From positions 2,108,001-2,172,000 of the forward strand of contig NZ_CP087134.1 of the NCBI RefSeq assembly GCF_020911925.1: DNA of 64,000 nucleotides, read 5' to 3'. This stretch comes from Flavobacterium cupriresistens. Lineage in GTDB: Bacteria; Bacteroidota; Bacteroidia; Flavobacteriales; Flavobacteriaceae. Of this stretch, positions 8,329-15,957 are shown one piece after another. The notes beneath the pieces were generated by a model, which saw only the letters and a program-made list of their open reading frames with translations, did no database searches and had not been told where the DNA came from. Position 1 is the first letter of the stretch. Every line of letters starts with the position of its first letter. Made by a program: the position numbers and the translations under genes.

Positions 8329-10323
8329 ATGACAAAAAAAACATACTCTATTTTTGGAGCAGGTGCAGCCGGGCTCTATACAGCCTGGAGGTTGCTGGAC
8401 GGAACTTCCAAGCTTAAGAAAAACGAAAAAATGCTTGAAAAAGGCGATGTATTGGAACTTTATGATTGGGGGGAATACGATTTTTCTAAAAAAGATCCGG
8501 GGACCAGAGCACCGGGAGCACGTGTTTGTACCTGGCATTATAAAGACAATAAAGACAATTCGTATCTGGAATTGGGCGGTATGAGGTATTCGTACTGGAA
8601 CGGTACTCCAATGGGAGCCGGGCATCGTGTAGTTACTAAAACCATTGAAAAATTAGACTTAAAAAAGGATTCAATTCCCTTTAATGAGTCCGCTGATCCC
8701 TTAATGTCTTTGCGTGCTAAGAATATGTATGTCTCCGCTGTTAGTTCTAATCAGCCCGCTCCCTATGCGGCAAACAATTACGGTGAAGACGCTCCACCGG
8801 ATGATGGATTTACAACGATACAATCGGTAGCGATTACACAAGATTCAGGGCCTACAACACGAAGAGAATGGTGCAAATTTTATGACGAAGGAAGAATCAA
8901 TATCGAAATGCCGGAGAGTTCGATCTTTAAAAAAGGAGATTTACTAAAAGAAATTGGCTATTGGAATCTGGGTTATGATATGCTTGGGCAAGAAGGTTTC
9001 GGTTATTTGTCCGATGGTAATGGTTACAGTTCAAACGTAGTAAACAGTAATAGTGCCCAGTCGTTTAATGTCAATGATGAGTTTACACCTGGTACAGAAT
9101 ACAAAACTTTAATAAAAGGATATTCCAGCTTATTTGATGCCTTATTTAATGAAGTTGAAAAATTAGCTAAAAAGAAAGGAATTACACTGAGTTATTTCCC
9201 AAATACCAGACTGCGTTCTATTTTGCACGATAAGTCCAAAGCACATTTTACAACAGCAACACGCAAGGCTCCGGATAAACTTGCAGAAAGTAAAATATGT
9301 GATGCTGCGTTTCTTGCTATGCCAAGAGCGGCAATAGAATTAGTAGCTCAGGCCAGCAGATATATCGACAAAGAAGGTTTGGATGTATTAAATCATGAAA
9401 AAGTACAGTTGTACTTAGAATCCGTAATTATGGAGCCTTCTTACAAAGTAGGGATGTTTTTCAAAACGCCATGGTGGAGAGAAACTCCGGAAGGTGGCCC
9501 AACTTATCCGGCTAAGCTAACGAGTTACTTTTTAACGGATGAAGGAATAGCAAAATTAAAACAAGAGAAGTTCCCTGCTGAATACCTTAAAAAAATAGCA
9601 GAAGCTAAAAGTCCGGAGATTATAGGTAATCCGTTTAACGATAAAGCCAGTTTTGTAGCTGCGGTAGAAAATGCCATTCAAGAGCGTTTAACCTATAAAC
9701 AGGAAGGTCAAATCTCAGCAGTAGCCGAGTTAGATACGATCGGTCCAAGTATTACCGATATGCCGATCCGACAAGTGGTCTATTTTGGGGATAATGCCTT
9801 AAAAGAAAAAGGAGAAAAAGTATATGGTATTTTGGCCAGTTATGATGATATTCTATATACAACATTCTGGAAAGCTTTAGAACTTGGGCCAAAAGCAACA
9901 CGCGAAATTCCGGAGTCCAGAGACCTCCAACCACTTATAGGACCAAGAACAGCCACACCGGTAATGGTAAAAATGCTTCGCTCACAGCTGGCATCCTTAC
10001 ATTTTGGTCCACAAACTGATTATTCTGCGGTACCGGAACCTTTAGAAACAAAATACATGGACTGGTCACTGCCTCCTTTTAACGCAGGTTATCATGCCTA
10101 CAAATCGCACTATGATTTAGGCGATGTGCAAAGAAAGATCAGAAAGCCATCACAGCTTATTCCAAAAACCGATTGCGATATTTTTATCGTTGGCGAGACC
10201 TATTCAAATGATCAAGCCTGGGTAGAAGGTGCTTTTTGTACTGCCGAGTCTGTCCTGAATGACTTTTTCGGTATCGAGCCAATTATAAGTGAAGTACACT
10301 ATCCTTTTATTTGTCCGGAATAA
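8329..10323 (+). CDS. FAD-dependent L-amino-acid / monoamine oxidase family protein
   Basis: This 664-residue flavoprotein begins with a dinucleotide-binding motif 'IFGAGAAGLYTAWRLL', followed by the family's 'LELGGMRYSYWNG' segment near residue 82. It ends with 'GETYSNDQAWVEGAFCTAESVLNDFF', the C-terminal FAD-contacting region of amine oxidases. Such enzymes oxidise an amino acid to an imino/oxo acid with ammonia and H2O2. No signal peptide is visible, so it is probably cytoplasmic. It is longer than typical monoamine oxidases owing to inserts around residues 130-270. It forms an operon with the decarboxylase upstream; together they could turn an amino acid into an aldehyde without a transaminase. 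The exact substrate is unknown. Confidence 0.82.
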   Translation: MTKKTYSIFGAGAAGLYTAWRLLDGTSKLKKNEKMLEKGDVLELYDWGEYDFSKKDPGTRAPGARVCTWHYKDNKDNSYLELGGMRYSYWNGTPMGAGHRVVTKTIEKLDLKKDSIPFNESADPLMSLRAKNMYVSAVSSNQPAPYAANNYGEDAPPDDGFTTIQSVAITQDSGPTTRREWCKFYDEGRINIEMPESSIFKKGDLLKEIGYWNLGYDMLGQEGFGYLSDGNGYSSNVVNSNSAQSFNVNDEFTPGTEYKTLIKGYSSLFDALFNEVEKLAKKKGITLSYFPNTRLRSILHDKSKAHFTTATRKAPDKLAESKICDAAFLAMPRAAIELVAQASRYIDKEGLDVLNHEKVQLYLESVIMEPSYKVGMFFKTPWWRETPEGGPTYPAKLTSYFLTDEGIAKLKQEKFPAEYLKKIAEAKSPEIIGNPFNDKASFVAAVENAIQERLTYKQEGQISAVAELDTIGPSITDMPIRQVVYFGDNALKEKGEKVYGILASYDDILYTTFWKALELGPKATREIPESRDLQPLIGPRTATPVMVKMLRSQLASLHFGPQTDYSAVPEPLETKYMDWSLPPFNAGYHAYKSHYDLGDVQRKIRKPSQLIPKTDCDIFIVGETYSNDQAWVEGAFCTAESVLNDFFGIEPIISEVHYPFICPE

Positions 10324-10427
10324 TTTACCCGGACAAAATCATTGAAAGTGTTATCGAAACTTTGAAGGAGATTAAAAAAAGAAAGTCTTCTTCTTTCAAA
10401 GATAAAGCAACCAATTTTGAATAAATA

Positions 10428-10457
10428 AAAACCAGTAAGGGAAACTTTACTGGTTTT
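10428..10457 (+). terminator. Intrinsic terminator of the decarboxylase-oxidase operon
   Basis: AAAACCAGTAA pairs with TTACTGGTTTT across an 8-nt loop about 100 bp after the oxidase stop, followed by an AT-rich stretch. The remaining gap to the next gene shows no other feature. Confidence 0.75.
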
Positions 10458-10707
10458 ATTTATTATTACGAATTTTAAATAGCGGTGGGAGTTTGTGAAT
10501 GAGCGATATTTTGGGAGCCACTCGTTAAAAAACAACTTTTTTTCGCTGAATATGCTGCCATTCGGGTAAACTCATTTAATCTGCAATGCTCTAAATACTT
10601 GCAAAGAAATAGTGTAGAAGCATTTCATTAGCAGACTGTTTTTTGTTCTAAATTAATCCAATGTTTTTTAGTAAGGATTATTCTTTATATTTATTGAAAT
10701 TTATACT

Positions 10708-11724
10708 ATGGATATAACTAAAAAAAACAGGGTTTTACTTTTTATTATCTTTCTAACAATTTGCATTAATTGTTATAGTCAGTCTGCACAAAAAGAAGCA
10801 AAATTGGACAGTTTATTTCTGAAAGCAAATAAATCAAAAGAGTTCAACGGAAACGTTTTAATTGCTAAAAACGGGAAAATAATATACGAAAAAGCTTTTG
10901 GACAAGCTGACGCAAGCGGAGCAATTCAATTAAATAAAAAATATCGTTTTCATATAGGTTCAATTGCAAAAGAATTTAATGCTGTTGGAATTATGATGCT
11001 CAAAGAACAAGGAAAGTTAAAACTTGACGATACGATATCAAAATTTCTTCCTGAACTTCCTTCTTGGGCGAACAAAATTAAAATCATTCACTTGCTTCAA
11101 TATACAAGTGGTCTTCCACAAATAAAATGGAATGAAGTCAATAACGATTCTGAGAACATGGAAGAATTAAAAAGGACGAAATCCCTTGATTTTGAACCGG
11201 GAACAAAATATGATTATAATAACAATAATGTGTTTTTACAACGTAGAATCATAGAAAGAATCACTAAAATGTCTTTCAATTCTTTTGTGCAAAAAAAGAT
11301 ATTTCCGCCAATCGGAATAAAAAATGGAGTCGTAGATCCTGGTGAAGCAGAAAAACTTTTTGCAAAGTCTTTTAATAATAGCGGAAAACAAGATGTTCTT
11401 AAATATAATATCTCGGGTTGGACAGCATTAAATCTGGAAGATTTTTACAAATGGTCTGAAGCTATTAATTCATTTAAACTAATCACACCCCAATCAACAA
11501 TTGAACTTTTAAAACCTTTTTCCACTGGGAATCAAACAGGCCTTGGAGAAGGTAGTATTCAACAAAACCAAGTGATAAGCCATATACATGATGGGAGTGC
11601 TTTCAATTATCAAGCTTTGTTAGTCAGTAATCCGGGATTAACAATTATTTTAGTATCAAATAACAAACAAAATACTTTAGAGGATATTAGTGCTTCGATA
11701 CAAGTTTTACTTGAAAAGAATTGA
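10708..11724 (+). CDS. Secreted serine hydrolase, beta-lactamase/PBP-like (S12) family
   Basis: This 338-residue protein has an N-terminal signal sequence (residues ~8-25, cleavage near CYSQ). It shows the SxxK motif S85-I-A-K88 in 'HIGSIAKEFNAVG', a YNN motif in 'YDYNNNNVFL', and an HDG motif near residue 291 that replaces KTG. These are the three active-site motifs of class C beta-lactamase/esterase/D-aminopeptidase-like enzymes. The role is probably hydrolysis of a peptide or ester in the periplasm; antibiotic resistance cannot be inferred. It is a distant paralogue of the 38150-39538 gene, with the shared 'GNVLIA..GK.IY' stretch. It stands alone and is followed by a copy of the tRNA-trailer repeat. 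Confidence 0.8.
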   Translation: MDITKKNRVLLFIIFLTICINCYSQSAQKEAKLDSLFLKANKSKEFNGNVLIAKNGKIIYEKAFGQADASGAIQLNKKYRFHIGSIAKEFNAVGIMMLKEQGKLKLDDTISKFLPELPSWANKIKIIHLLQYTSGLPQIKWNEVNNDSENMEELKRTKSLDFEPGTKYDYNNNNVFLQRRIIERITKMSFNSFVQKKIFPPIGIKNGVVDPGEAEKLFAKSFNNSGKQDVLKYNISGWTALNLEDFYKWSEAINSFKLITPQSTIELLKPFSTGNQTGLGEGSIQQNQVISHIHDGSAFNYQALLVSNPGLTIILVSNNKQNTLEDISASIQVLLEKN

Positions 11725-11870
11725 TAGGTTTTATATTTTTAAATGTAGCTAATTAAAAAAAAGTCCTTTATGGAAAAACATAATTGTATTTTCTTAGTAT
11801 AAAAGGATTTGGATTCCATTAGCGAAGATTTAGAATCTGTGCAAAGAGAATCGTAAACTTGTATAAACAA

Positions 11871-11980
11871 AAAAAGCCTCAGATTTCTTTTGAGGCTTTG
11901 TCTTATTAGCAGGGTCAAATCCACGTTAACGTTATCGGTCAAGTTGGAATTTGGAATTTAAAAGATTGGAATTTACTTTA
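11871..11980. repeat. tRNA-trailer repeat copy with terminator, tRNA remnant and GTTGG core
   Basis: AAAGCCTCA (11873-11881) pairs with TGAGGCTTT (11891-11899) as a terminator hairpin. It is followed by 'TTATTAGCAGGGTCAAATCC', a decayed version of the tRNA 3' end seen beside intact tRNA genes, then by the core GTTGGAATTTGGAATTT at 11943. The core ends with an ATTGGAATTT half-repeat. The rest of the 11725-12048 gap is AT-rich and shows no gene. Confidence 0.7.
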
Positions 11981-12048
11981 TAAAAGTAATTGTGTTTGTA
12001 AAATCTAAGAAAATAATAGGTGTTTTTTTTCCTTTTGTTTGTAAAGAT

Positions 12049-12510
12049 TTAAAAATGCAAAGCCGTCGACTGCTTAATGTAACTCATCACAAATGAACTT
12101 TGAACTTTACTTATATTTGGTATTATCGAAAGTTTTTTGACAATAAAATCATTAAATGCTTCAGGGTCTTTTACGACCACTTTTAGGACATAGTCAAAAA
12201 TTCCTCCAGTTACATATCCCTCAACAACTTCTTCCAATTCCCCTACTTGTTTTGAAAACTCTTCTACAAACTCAAGGCGCTGACTAATTAACGAAACGTT
12301 GATAATTACCGTAAAGTTTAATCCAACTTTTTTGGGATTAATTAGCGCTACATAATTGCTAATATATCCTTCGTTTTCTAACTTTTTTATTCTTTCATAA
12401 ACAGATGTTCTGGACATATTTAACTTTTCGGTAAGATCAGTAATATCAAATCTTGAGTTTTTCTGAAGGATTCTGAGTAGCTCGATTTCCTGTTTGTTTA
12501 ATTCTTCCAT
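12049..12510 (-). CDS. Lrp/AsnC family transcriptional regulator
   Basis: This 153-residue protein has an N-terminal winged helix-turn-helix (residues ~4-55, 'ELLRILQKNSRFDITDLTEKLNMSRTSVYERIKKLENEGYI'). A RAM ligand-binding domain follows, with 'EEVVEGYVTGGIFDYVLKVVVKD'. This is the standard architecture and length of Lrp/AsnC regulators that sense amino acids. It is transcribed divergently from a DMT exporter gene across 163 bp, so it probably controls that exporter and the hydrolase behind it, as Lrp-type regulators often control adjacent amino-acid exporters. Confidence 0.92.
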   Translation of the reverse strand: MEELNKQEIELLRILQKNSRFDITDLTEKLNMSRTSVYERIKKLENEGYISNYVALINPKKVGLNFTVIINVSLISQRLEFVEEFSKQVGELEEVVEGYVTGGIFDYVLKVVVKDPEAFNDFIVKKLSIIPNISKVQSSFVMSYIKQSTALHF

Positions 12511-12634
12511 TGGATTTTTTCCCGTTTAATTGTGAAAAGCAAAACAAATTTAGAACAAAAAACTAAATTTAGTCGTTTAATAAGGATTAAATACATGATT
12601 TAATTTGCAAAACAGTACGTAGTTTGATATTTGA

Positions 12635-12642
12635 TATATTTG
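12635..12642 (+). promoter_or_regulatory. Candidate -7 box for the DMT exporter operon
   Basis: TATATTTG fits TAnnTTTG and lies 31 bp before the exporter start codon, in the region shared with the divergent lrp-type gene. No well-spaced -33 element is evident. Confidence 0.5.
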
Positions 12643-12673
12643 GCGGTACAAAAGAAATTTATTATAAATAAAA

Positions 12674-13573
12674 ATGAATAAATACATTATTATTGTGGCC
12701 TTAGGCGCATTGAGTTTTGGAATGCTCTCTTCATTTGCAAAAATTGCATACGGACAAGGATATACTCCGGGTGAAATAACATTTTCGCAGGCTTTAATTG
12801 GAACCATAATTTTATGGTCTGTGGTGATTTTTAGAAATATCAAAAACGGAATATATAAATTAACCATTAATTGGAAATTGCTTCTGGCAGGCACTTCAAT
12901 GGGGTCTTCGGCTTATACTTATTATCTTTCTGTATCGTATATTCCGGCTTCGTTGGCTATTGTTTTATTAATGCAGATTACTTGGTTGAGTATTTTGATT
13001 GAATGGGTATTTTTTAAAAAGAAACCAAACTTTACAGAAGTTGTATCTGCCGCTTTTATCATTTTTGGGACTGTTTTGGCTGGGAATCTTTTAGATCTGA
13101 ATAGTTTTAATATTTCTTATAAAGGTGTTTTTTTAAGTTTGTTAGCAGCCATATTATATACACTTTACGTTGTTTTTACCAGTAAACTGGGAAAAGAAAC
13201 GCCAATGTTTGAAAAGAGCGCATTAATGACAAGCGGATCGGCAATCATTATATTTTTGATTAACATGGAAGCGATTACAACAAGTACAAATATTGATTTT
13301 GGATTATTACAGTGGGGGACATTTTTGGCTATTTTCGGTACTGTGATTCCACCCATTTGTTTTACTGCAGGCATGCCAAAAATAGGAGCAGGATTAAGCT
13401 CTGTTTTATTGACATTAGAATTGCCGGCAGCAGTATTTTGTGCACATATTATTTTGGGAGAAAAAATTACTTTCCTTCAACTATTTGGTATTGCAATAAT
13501 GCTGGGCGCTATCATTTATCTTAATTTGGCGAAGGCGAAAAAACAAAAACAAGTAGCAGGTAGTTTAATCTGA
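12674..13573 (+). CDS. EamA/DMT superfamily transporter
   Basis: This 299-residue inner-membrane protein has about ten hydrophobic segments arranged as two EamA repeats. The first repeat begins at 'IIVALGALSFGMLSSFAKIAY', the second near residue 155 at 'GVFLSLLAAILYTLYVVFTSKL'. It ends in a basic tail 'KAKKQKQ' consistent with a cytoplasmic C-terminus. Family members export amino acids and other metabolites. Divergence from an Lrp-type regulator supports an amino-acid or related substrate. It is followed 24 bp later by an alpha/beta hydrolase gene, most likely the same transcript. Confidence 0.9.
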   Translation: MNKYIIIVALGALSFGMLSSFAKIAYGQGYTPGEITFSQALIGTIILWSVVIFRNIKNGIYKLTINWKLLLAGTSMGSSAYTYYLSVSYIPASLAIVLLMQITWLSILIEWVFFKKKPNFTEVVSAAFIIFGTVLAGNLLDLNSFNISYKGVFLSLLAAILYTLYVVFTSKLGKETPMFEKSALMTSGSAIIIFLINMEAITTSTNIDFGLLQWGTFLAIFGTVIPPICFTAGMPKIGAGLSSVLLTLELPAAVFCAHIILGEKITFLQLFGIAIMLGAIIYLNLAKAKKQKQVAGSLI

Positions 13574-13597
13574 GAATAAAAATCAAAGGATAAAAAT

Positions 13598-14359
13598 ATG
13601 TTACTGAATATAAATGGAAAGAGTCTTTACGCTGAATATGTAAATGATCTGGAAAATCGTCCTACACTTGTTTTTTTGCATGATTCTTTAGGTTGCACAG
13701 AACTTTGGAGAGACTTTCCTGAAAAAATGGCTAAAGCCTCTCAATGTAATTTATTAGTTTATGATCGCTTAGGTTATGGAAAATCTGAAGTTATGTCTTC
13801 ATCGTCCAGACCCGTTAATTATCTTGAACTAGAAGCTGATATTTTAAATGAATTACTGGAAAATTTAGAAATAGACAATGCGATTTTGTTTGGTCATAGT
13901 GATGGCGGTTCCATTGCTTTAATTGCTGCAGCTAAATATGGAGATAGAATTAAATCAATTATATGCGAAGCAGCCCATATTTTTGTTGAAGATATAACGC
14001 TCATAGGAATTTATAAAGCAATGGAAGCTTATAATACCACAAATTTGCCTCAAAGGTTGCAAAAGTATCATGAAGATAAAACAGATATGGTTTTTAAAGG
14101 TTGGGCAGAAACATGGATCAGTGATGATTTCAGAACATGGAATATCGAATATTTATTACCAGGAATTAGTTGCCCGGTTTTGTTTGTTCAGGGAGAAAAT
14201 GACGAATACGGATCGTTAGAACAAGTGAATAAAACCTTAGATTTAGTAAGTGGAAAAGCTGAAAAATTTATAATTCCAAATGTTTATCATACTCCACATA
14301 AAGAAGTGCCGGAGATGGTTTTAAATAGAGTTGTTGCATTTATCCAGTTGCTTACATAA
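13598..14359 (+). CDS. Alpha/beta hydrolase
   Basis: This 253-residue alpha/beta-hydrolase-fold protein has the nucleophile elbow 'GHSDGGS' (Ser101), an oxyanion-loop segment 'FLHDSLG' near residue 27, an acidic candidate in 'VQGENDEYG', and a catalytic His candidate in 'VYHTPHKEVPE' close to the C-terminus. No signal peptide is visible, so it is cytoplasmic. It probably cleaves a small ester or amide; the substrate is unknown. Co-transcription with the DMT exporter is likely given the 24 bp gap, so the pair may process and export the same compound. Confidence 0.85.
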   Translation: MLLNINGKSLYAEYVNDLENRPTLVFLHDSLGCTELWRDFPEKMAKASQCNLLVYDRLGYGKSEVMSSSSRPVNYLELEADILNELLENLEIDNAILFGHSDGGSIALIAAAKYGDRIKSIICEAAHIFVEDITLIGIYKAMEAYNTTNLPQRLQKYHEDKTDMVFKGWAETWISDDFRTWNIEYLLPGISCPVLFVQGENDEYGSLEQVNKTLDLVSGKAEKFIIPNVYHTPHKEVPEMVLNRVVAFIQLLT

Positions 14360-14464
14360 TAGAGAAAAACTCGATTAGCACAGGTTTGTAATCTGTTCCG
14401 GCAAAGAGAATCATTAAAAAAAATATAAAAAAGGTCTCAGATAAATCTAAGGCTTTACTTTAAT

Positions 14465-14694
14465 AATGGGAATAGTATTTGAACTTATGTTCGCGACGGC
14501 GACTTTGAGCCCTTTGGATTCTAATTTAGAAATTTTCCAGTTCCAGATTTTAAATAGTTTTTTATTTTGACAGTTTCTATTGTTGAATAGAAAAAGGGTC
14601 TGTGAAAGGTTGGAATTTGGAATTTAAAAATATTGGAATTTCCCCTATTAAGTATGAGCAAAGAAAAAGCCTCGGGTTTCTCTGAAGCTTTACT
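14465..14694. repeat. tRNA-trailer repeat unit: decayed tRNA 3' end, linker, core, terminator
   Basis: The left part (about 14465-14515, 'AATGGGAATAG...GAGCCC') is a degraded copy of the 3' half of the initiator tRNA as read on the plus strand. A linker with 'GTTGAATAGAAAAAGGGTC' follows, then the core GTTGGAATTTGGAATTT at 14609 and a terminator hairpin 'AAAGCCTCGGG...TCTGAAGCTTTA'. From about 14590 it is nearly identical to the copy at 15643-15740. Together these two copies bracket the PP2C gene. This unit fills most of the 14360-14767 gap. Confidence 0.75.
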
Positions 14695-14767
14695 CTGATC
14701 AAATATATTGTTGATTATAAACTTTATCGAAGTGTTAATCATCTTTTTTTTAACTGTGTAAATTTCA

Positions 14768-15508
14768 TCATTCTGTTTTTATTATACGAACGATAGAGAG
14801 ATCATCAGTAGGAACTAAGCCATAATTATGTTCTAATTTCTTTAGTTTTATATGAAGCATTTCACCTTTACCTTGATCCGTGTTTTCAATTGTTAAAAAA
14901 TCTATAGTATCAATAACTTCCTCTGATTTGGCAGGTTTTAATTTTTCAAAAGTAAATATTCCGTCTGTTGCAATAGATATGTCATGTACTTTGTTAAATT
15001 TTATTTTTTGTTCCAGAGAATCATATAATTTTTCAAAATCTTCCGATAGATGAAAGCCTAAATAATCTGGTTTATTGTCTTGGTCAAATTCGTATTTTTT
15101 CCCGTTTACAATTGCAAATCCATCGCCGATAGCAAGAATGATTCCTTCCTCACTTTTTTTATTAATCAACATTATTAGCATTGTTGTCAATAATTCTTTG
15201 GTGTCCAGCATTAATGCGTTTTTTATATTTTTAAGTTCGACTAGTAAATTCTTTAAAATTGACCTTAAACTTTCGTCAATATCGTCTAAACTTTCAGGAT
15301 CTACAAAGTCTTTATAGCCTTTTTCTATGCAGATTTTTTTTAATATCTTTCCAACTAAGGTAGATGCAAAGTGACTTTCTAATGCTGTTGTACAGCCGTC
15401 CATAACAGCACATAAAATCATATTTTTACCATATTCATTTATATATAGATGGTCTTCACAATTATTTTGGTGGTAATCTCCGATTCTTATTGTGGAATAT
15501 ATGTTCAT
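14768..15508 (-). CDS. PP2C-family serine/threonine protein phosphatase-like protein
   Basis: This 246-residue cytoplasmic protein carries the metal-binding motifs of PP2C phosphatases. They are 'NNCEDHLYI' near residue 15, 'CAVMDGCTTA' near residue 33, 'LAIGDGFAIV' near residue 126, 'ISIATDGIF' near residue 177 and 'PTDDLSIVRI' at the C-terminus. The conserved aspartates for two metal ions appear present. It should remove phosphate from Ser/Thr residues of an unknown partner. No kinase gene is adjacent. The gene lies just beyond the 3' side of an initiator tRNA and is bracketed by near-identical repeats, suggesting acquisition as cargo at the tRNA locus. Confidence 0.78.
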   Translation of the reverse strand: MNIYSTIRIGDYHQNNCEDHLYINEYGKNMILCAVMDGCTTALESHFASTLVGKILKKICIEKGYKDFVDPESLDDIDESLRSILKNLLVELKNIKNALMLDTKELLTTMLIMLINKKSEEGIILAIGDGFAIVNGKKYEFDQDNKPDYLGFHLSEDFEKLYDSLEQKIKFNKVHDISIATDGIFTFEKLKPAKSEEVIDTIDFLTIENTDQGKGEMLHIKLKKLEHNYGLVPTDDLSIVRIIKTE

Positions 15509-15540
15509 TTTTTTTATTTTTTATTTTTATACAGAAATGA

Positions 15541-15740
15541 ATAAAATATATTTTTGGGTCTGTAAAAGGTTGGAATTTGGAATTTAAAGATATTGGAATT
15601 TCTACTATAAGTACGACCAAAAGAAAAAAAATCCCAGATTTCGGTCTGTGAAAGGTTGGAATTTGGAATTTAAAAATATTGGAATTTCCCCTATTAAGTA
15701 TGAGCAAAAAAAAAGCCTCAGATTTCTCTGAAGCTTTACT
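15541..15740. repeat. Two tandem tRNA-trailer repeat copies beside initiator tRNA
   Basis: Cores GTTGGAATTTGGAATTT begin at 15569 and 15655. The first copy loses the second half of its terminator: 'AATCCCAGATTTC' runs straight into 'GGTCTGTGAAAGG' of the second. The second copy ends in the full hairpin GCCTCAGA-TTTC-TCTGAAGC just beyond the tRNA 3' end and is the likely tRNA terminator on the minus strand. The upstream gap of the PP2C gene is otherwise empty. Confidence 0.8.
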
Positions 15741-15744
15741 TTAG

Positions 15745-15817
15745 TAGCGGGAACAGGACTCGAACCTGTGACCTTCGGGTTATGAGCCCGACGAGCTGCC
15801 TACTGCTCTATCCCGCG
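15745..15817 (-). tRNA. Initiator tRNA-fMet (CAT)
   Basis: This is a 73-nt cloverleaf on the minus strand without encoded CCA. The anticodon loop CTCATAA gives anticodon CAU. The anticodon stem has the three G-C pairs typical of initiators (GGG/CCC), and position 1 (C) faces U72, so the top acceptor pair is unpaired, another initiator hallmark. The T arm is ACAGG-TTCGAGT-CCTGT. It is identical to the copy at 40959-41031. Confidence 0.95.
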
Positions 15818-15957
15818 TTGTTTCGGGTGCAAAGATACACACTAAATACAGTTTAGCAAAGGAATTAGTGCTTTTTTTTGTTTTTATTTAATAGAATCTG
15901 ATAATTTGCTAGCCTTTAGTGGTTTATAAGAGTAGATTTTTGGTAGTTATTTGGGTT

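Noticed and set aside
10311..10424. A 37-codon TTG-started frame overlapping the oxidase stop and encoding a Lys/Ile-rich helix
   Set aside because: Only a TTG start, no spacing for a ribosome site of its own, and it sits in the 3' region before the terminator. Peptide-like but not supported.
10708..11724. Calling the S12-family proteins beta-lactamases conferring resistance
   Set aside because: The motifs are shared by esterases and peptidases of the same fold, and nothing in the sequence shows beta-lactam specificity.
14521..14742. A 73-codon minus-strand frame between the hydrolase and PP2C genes
   Set aside because: It is mostly translated repeat core and terminator, sharing the same peptide as the 15462 frame.
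15462..15707. An 81-codon minus-strand frame over the trailer repeats
   Set aside because: It consists of translated repeat cores (NSKFQPFTDPK-type) and overlaps the start of the PP2C gene; no protein-like features.
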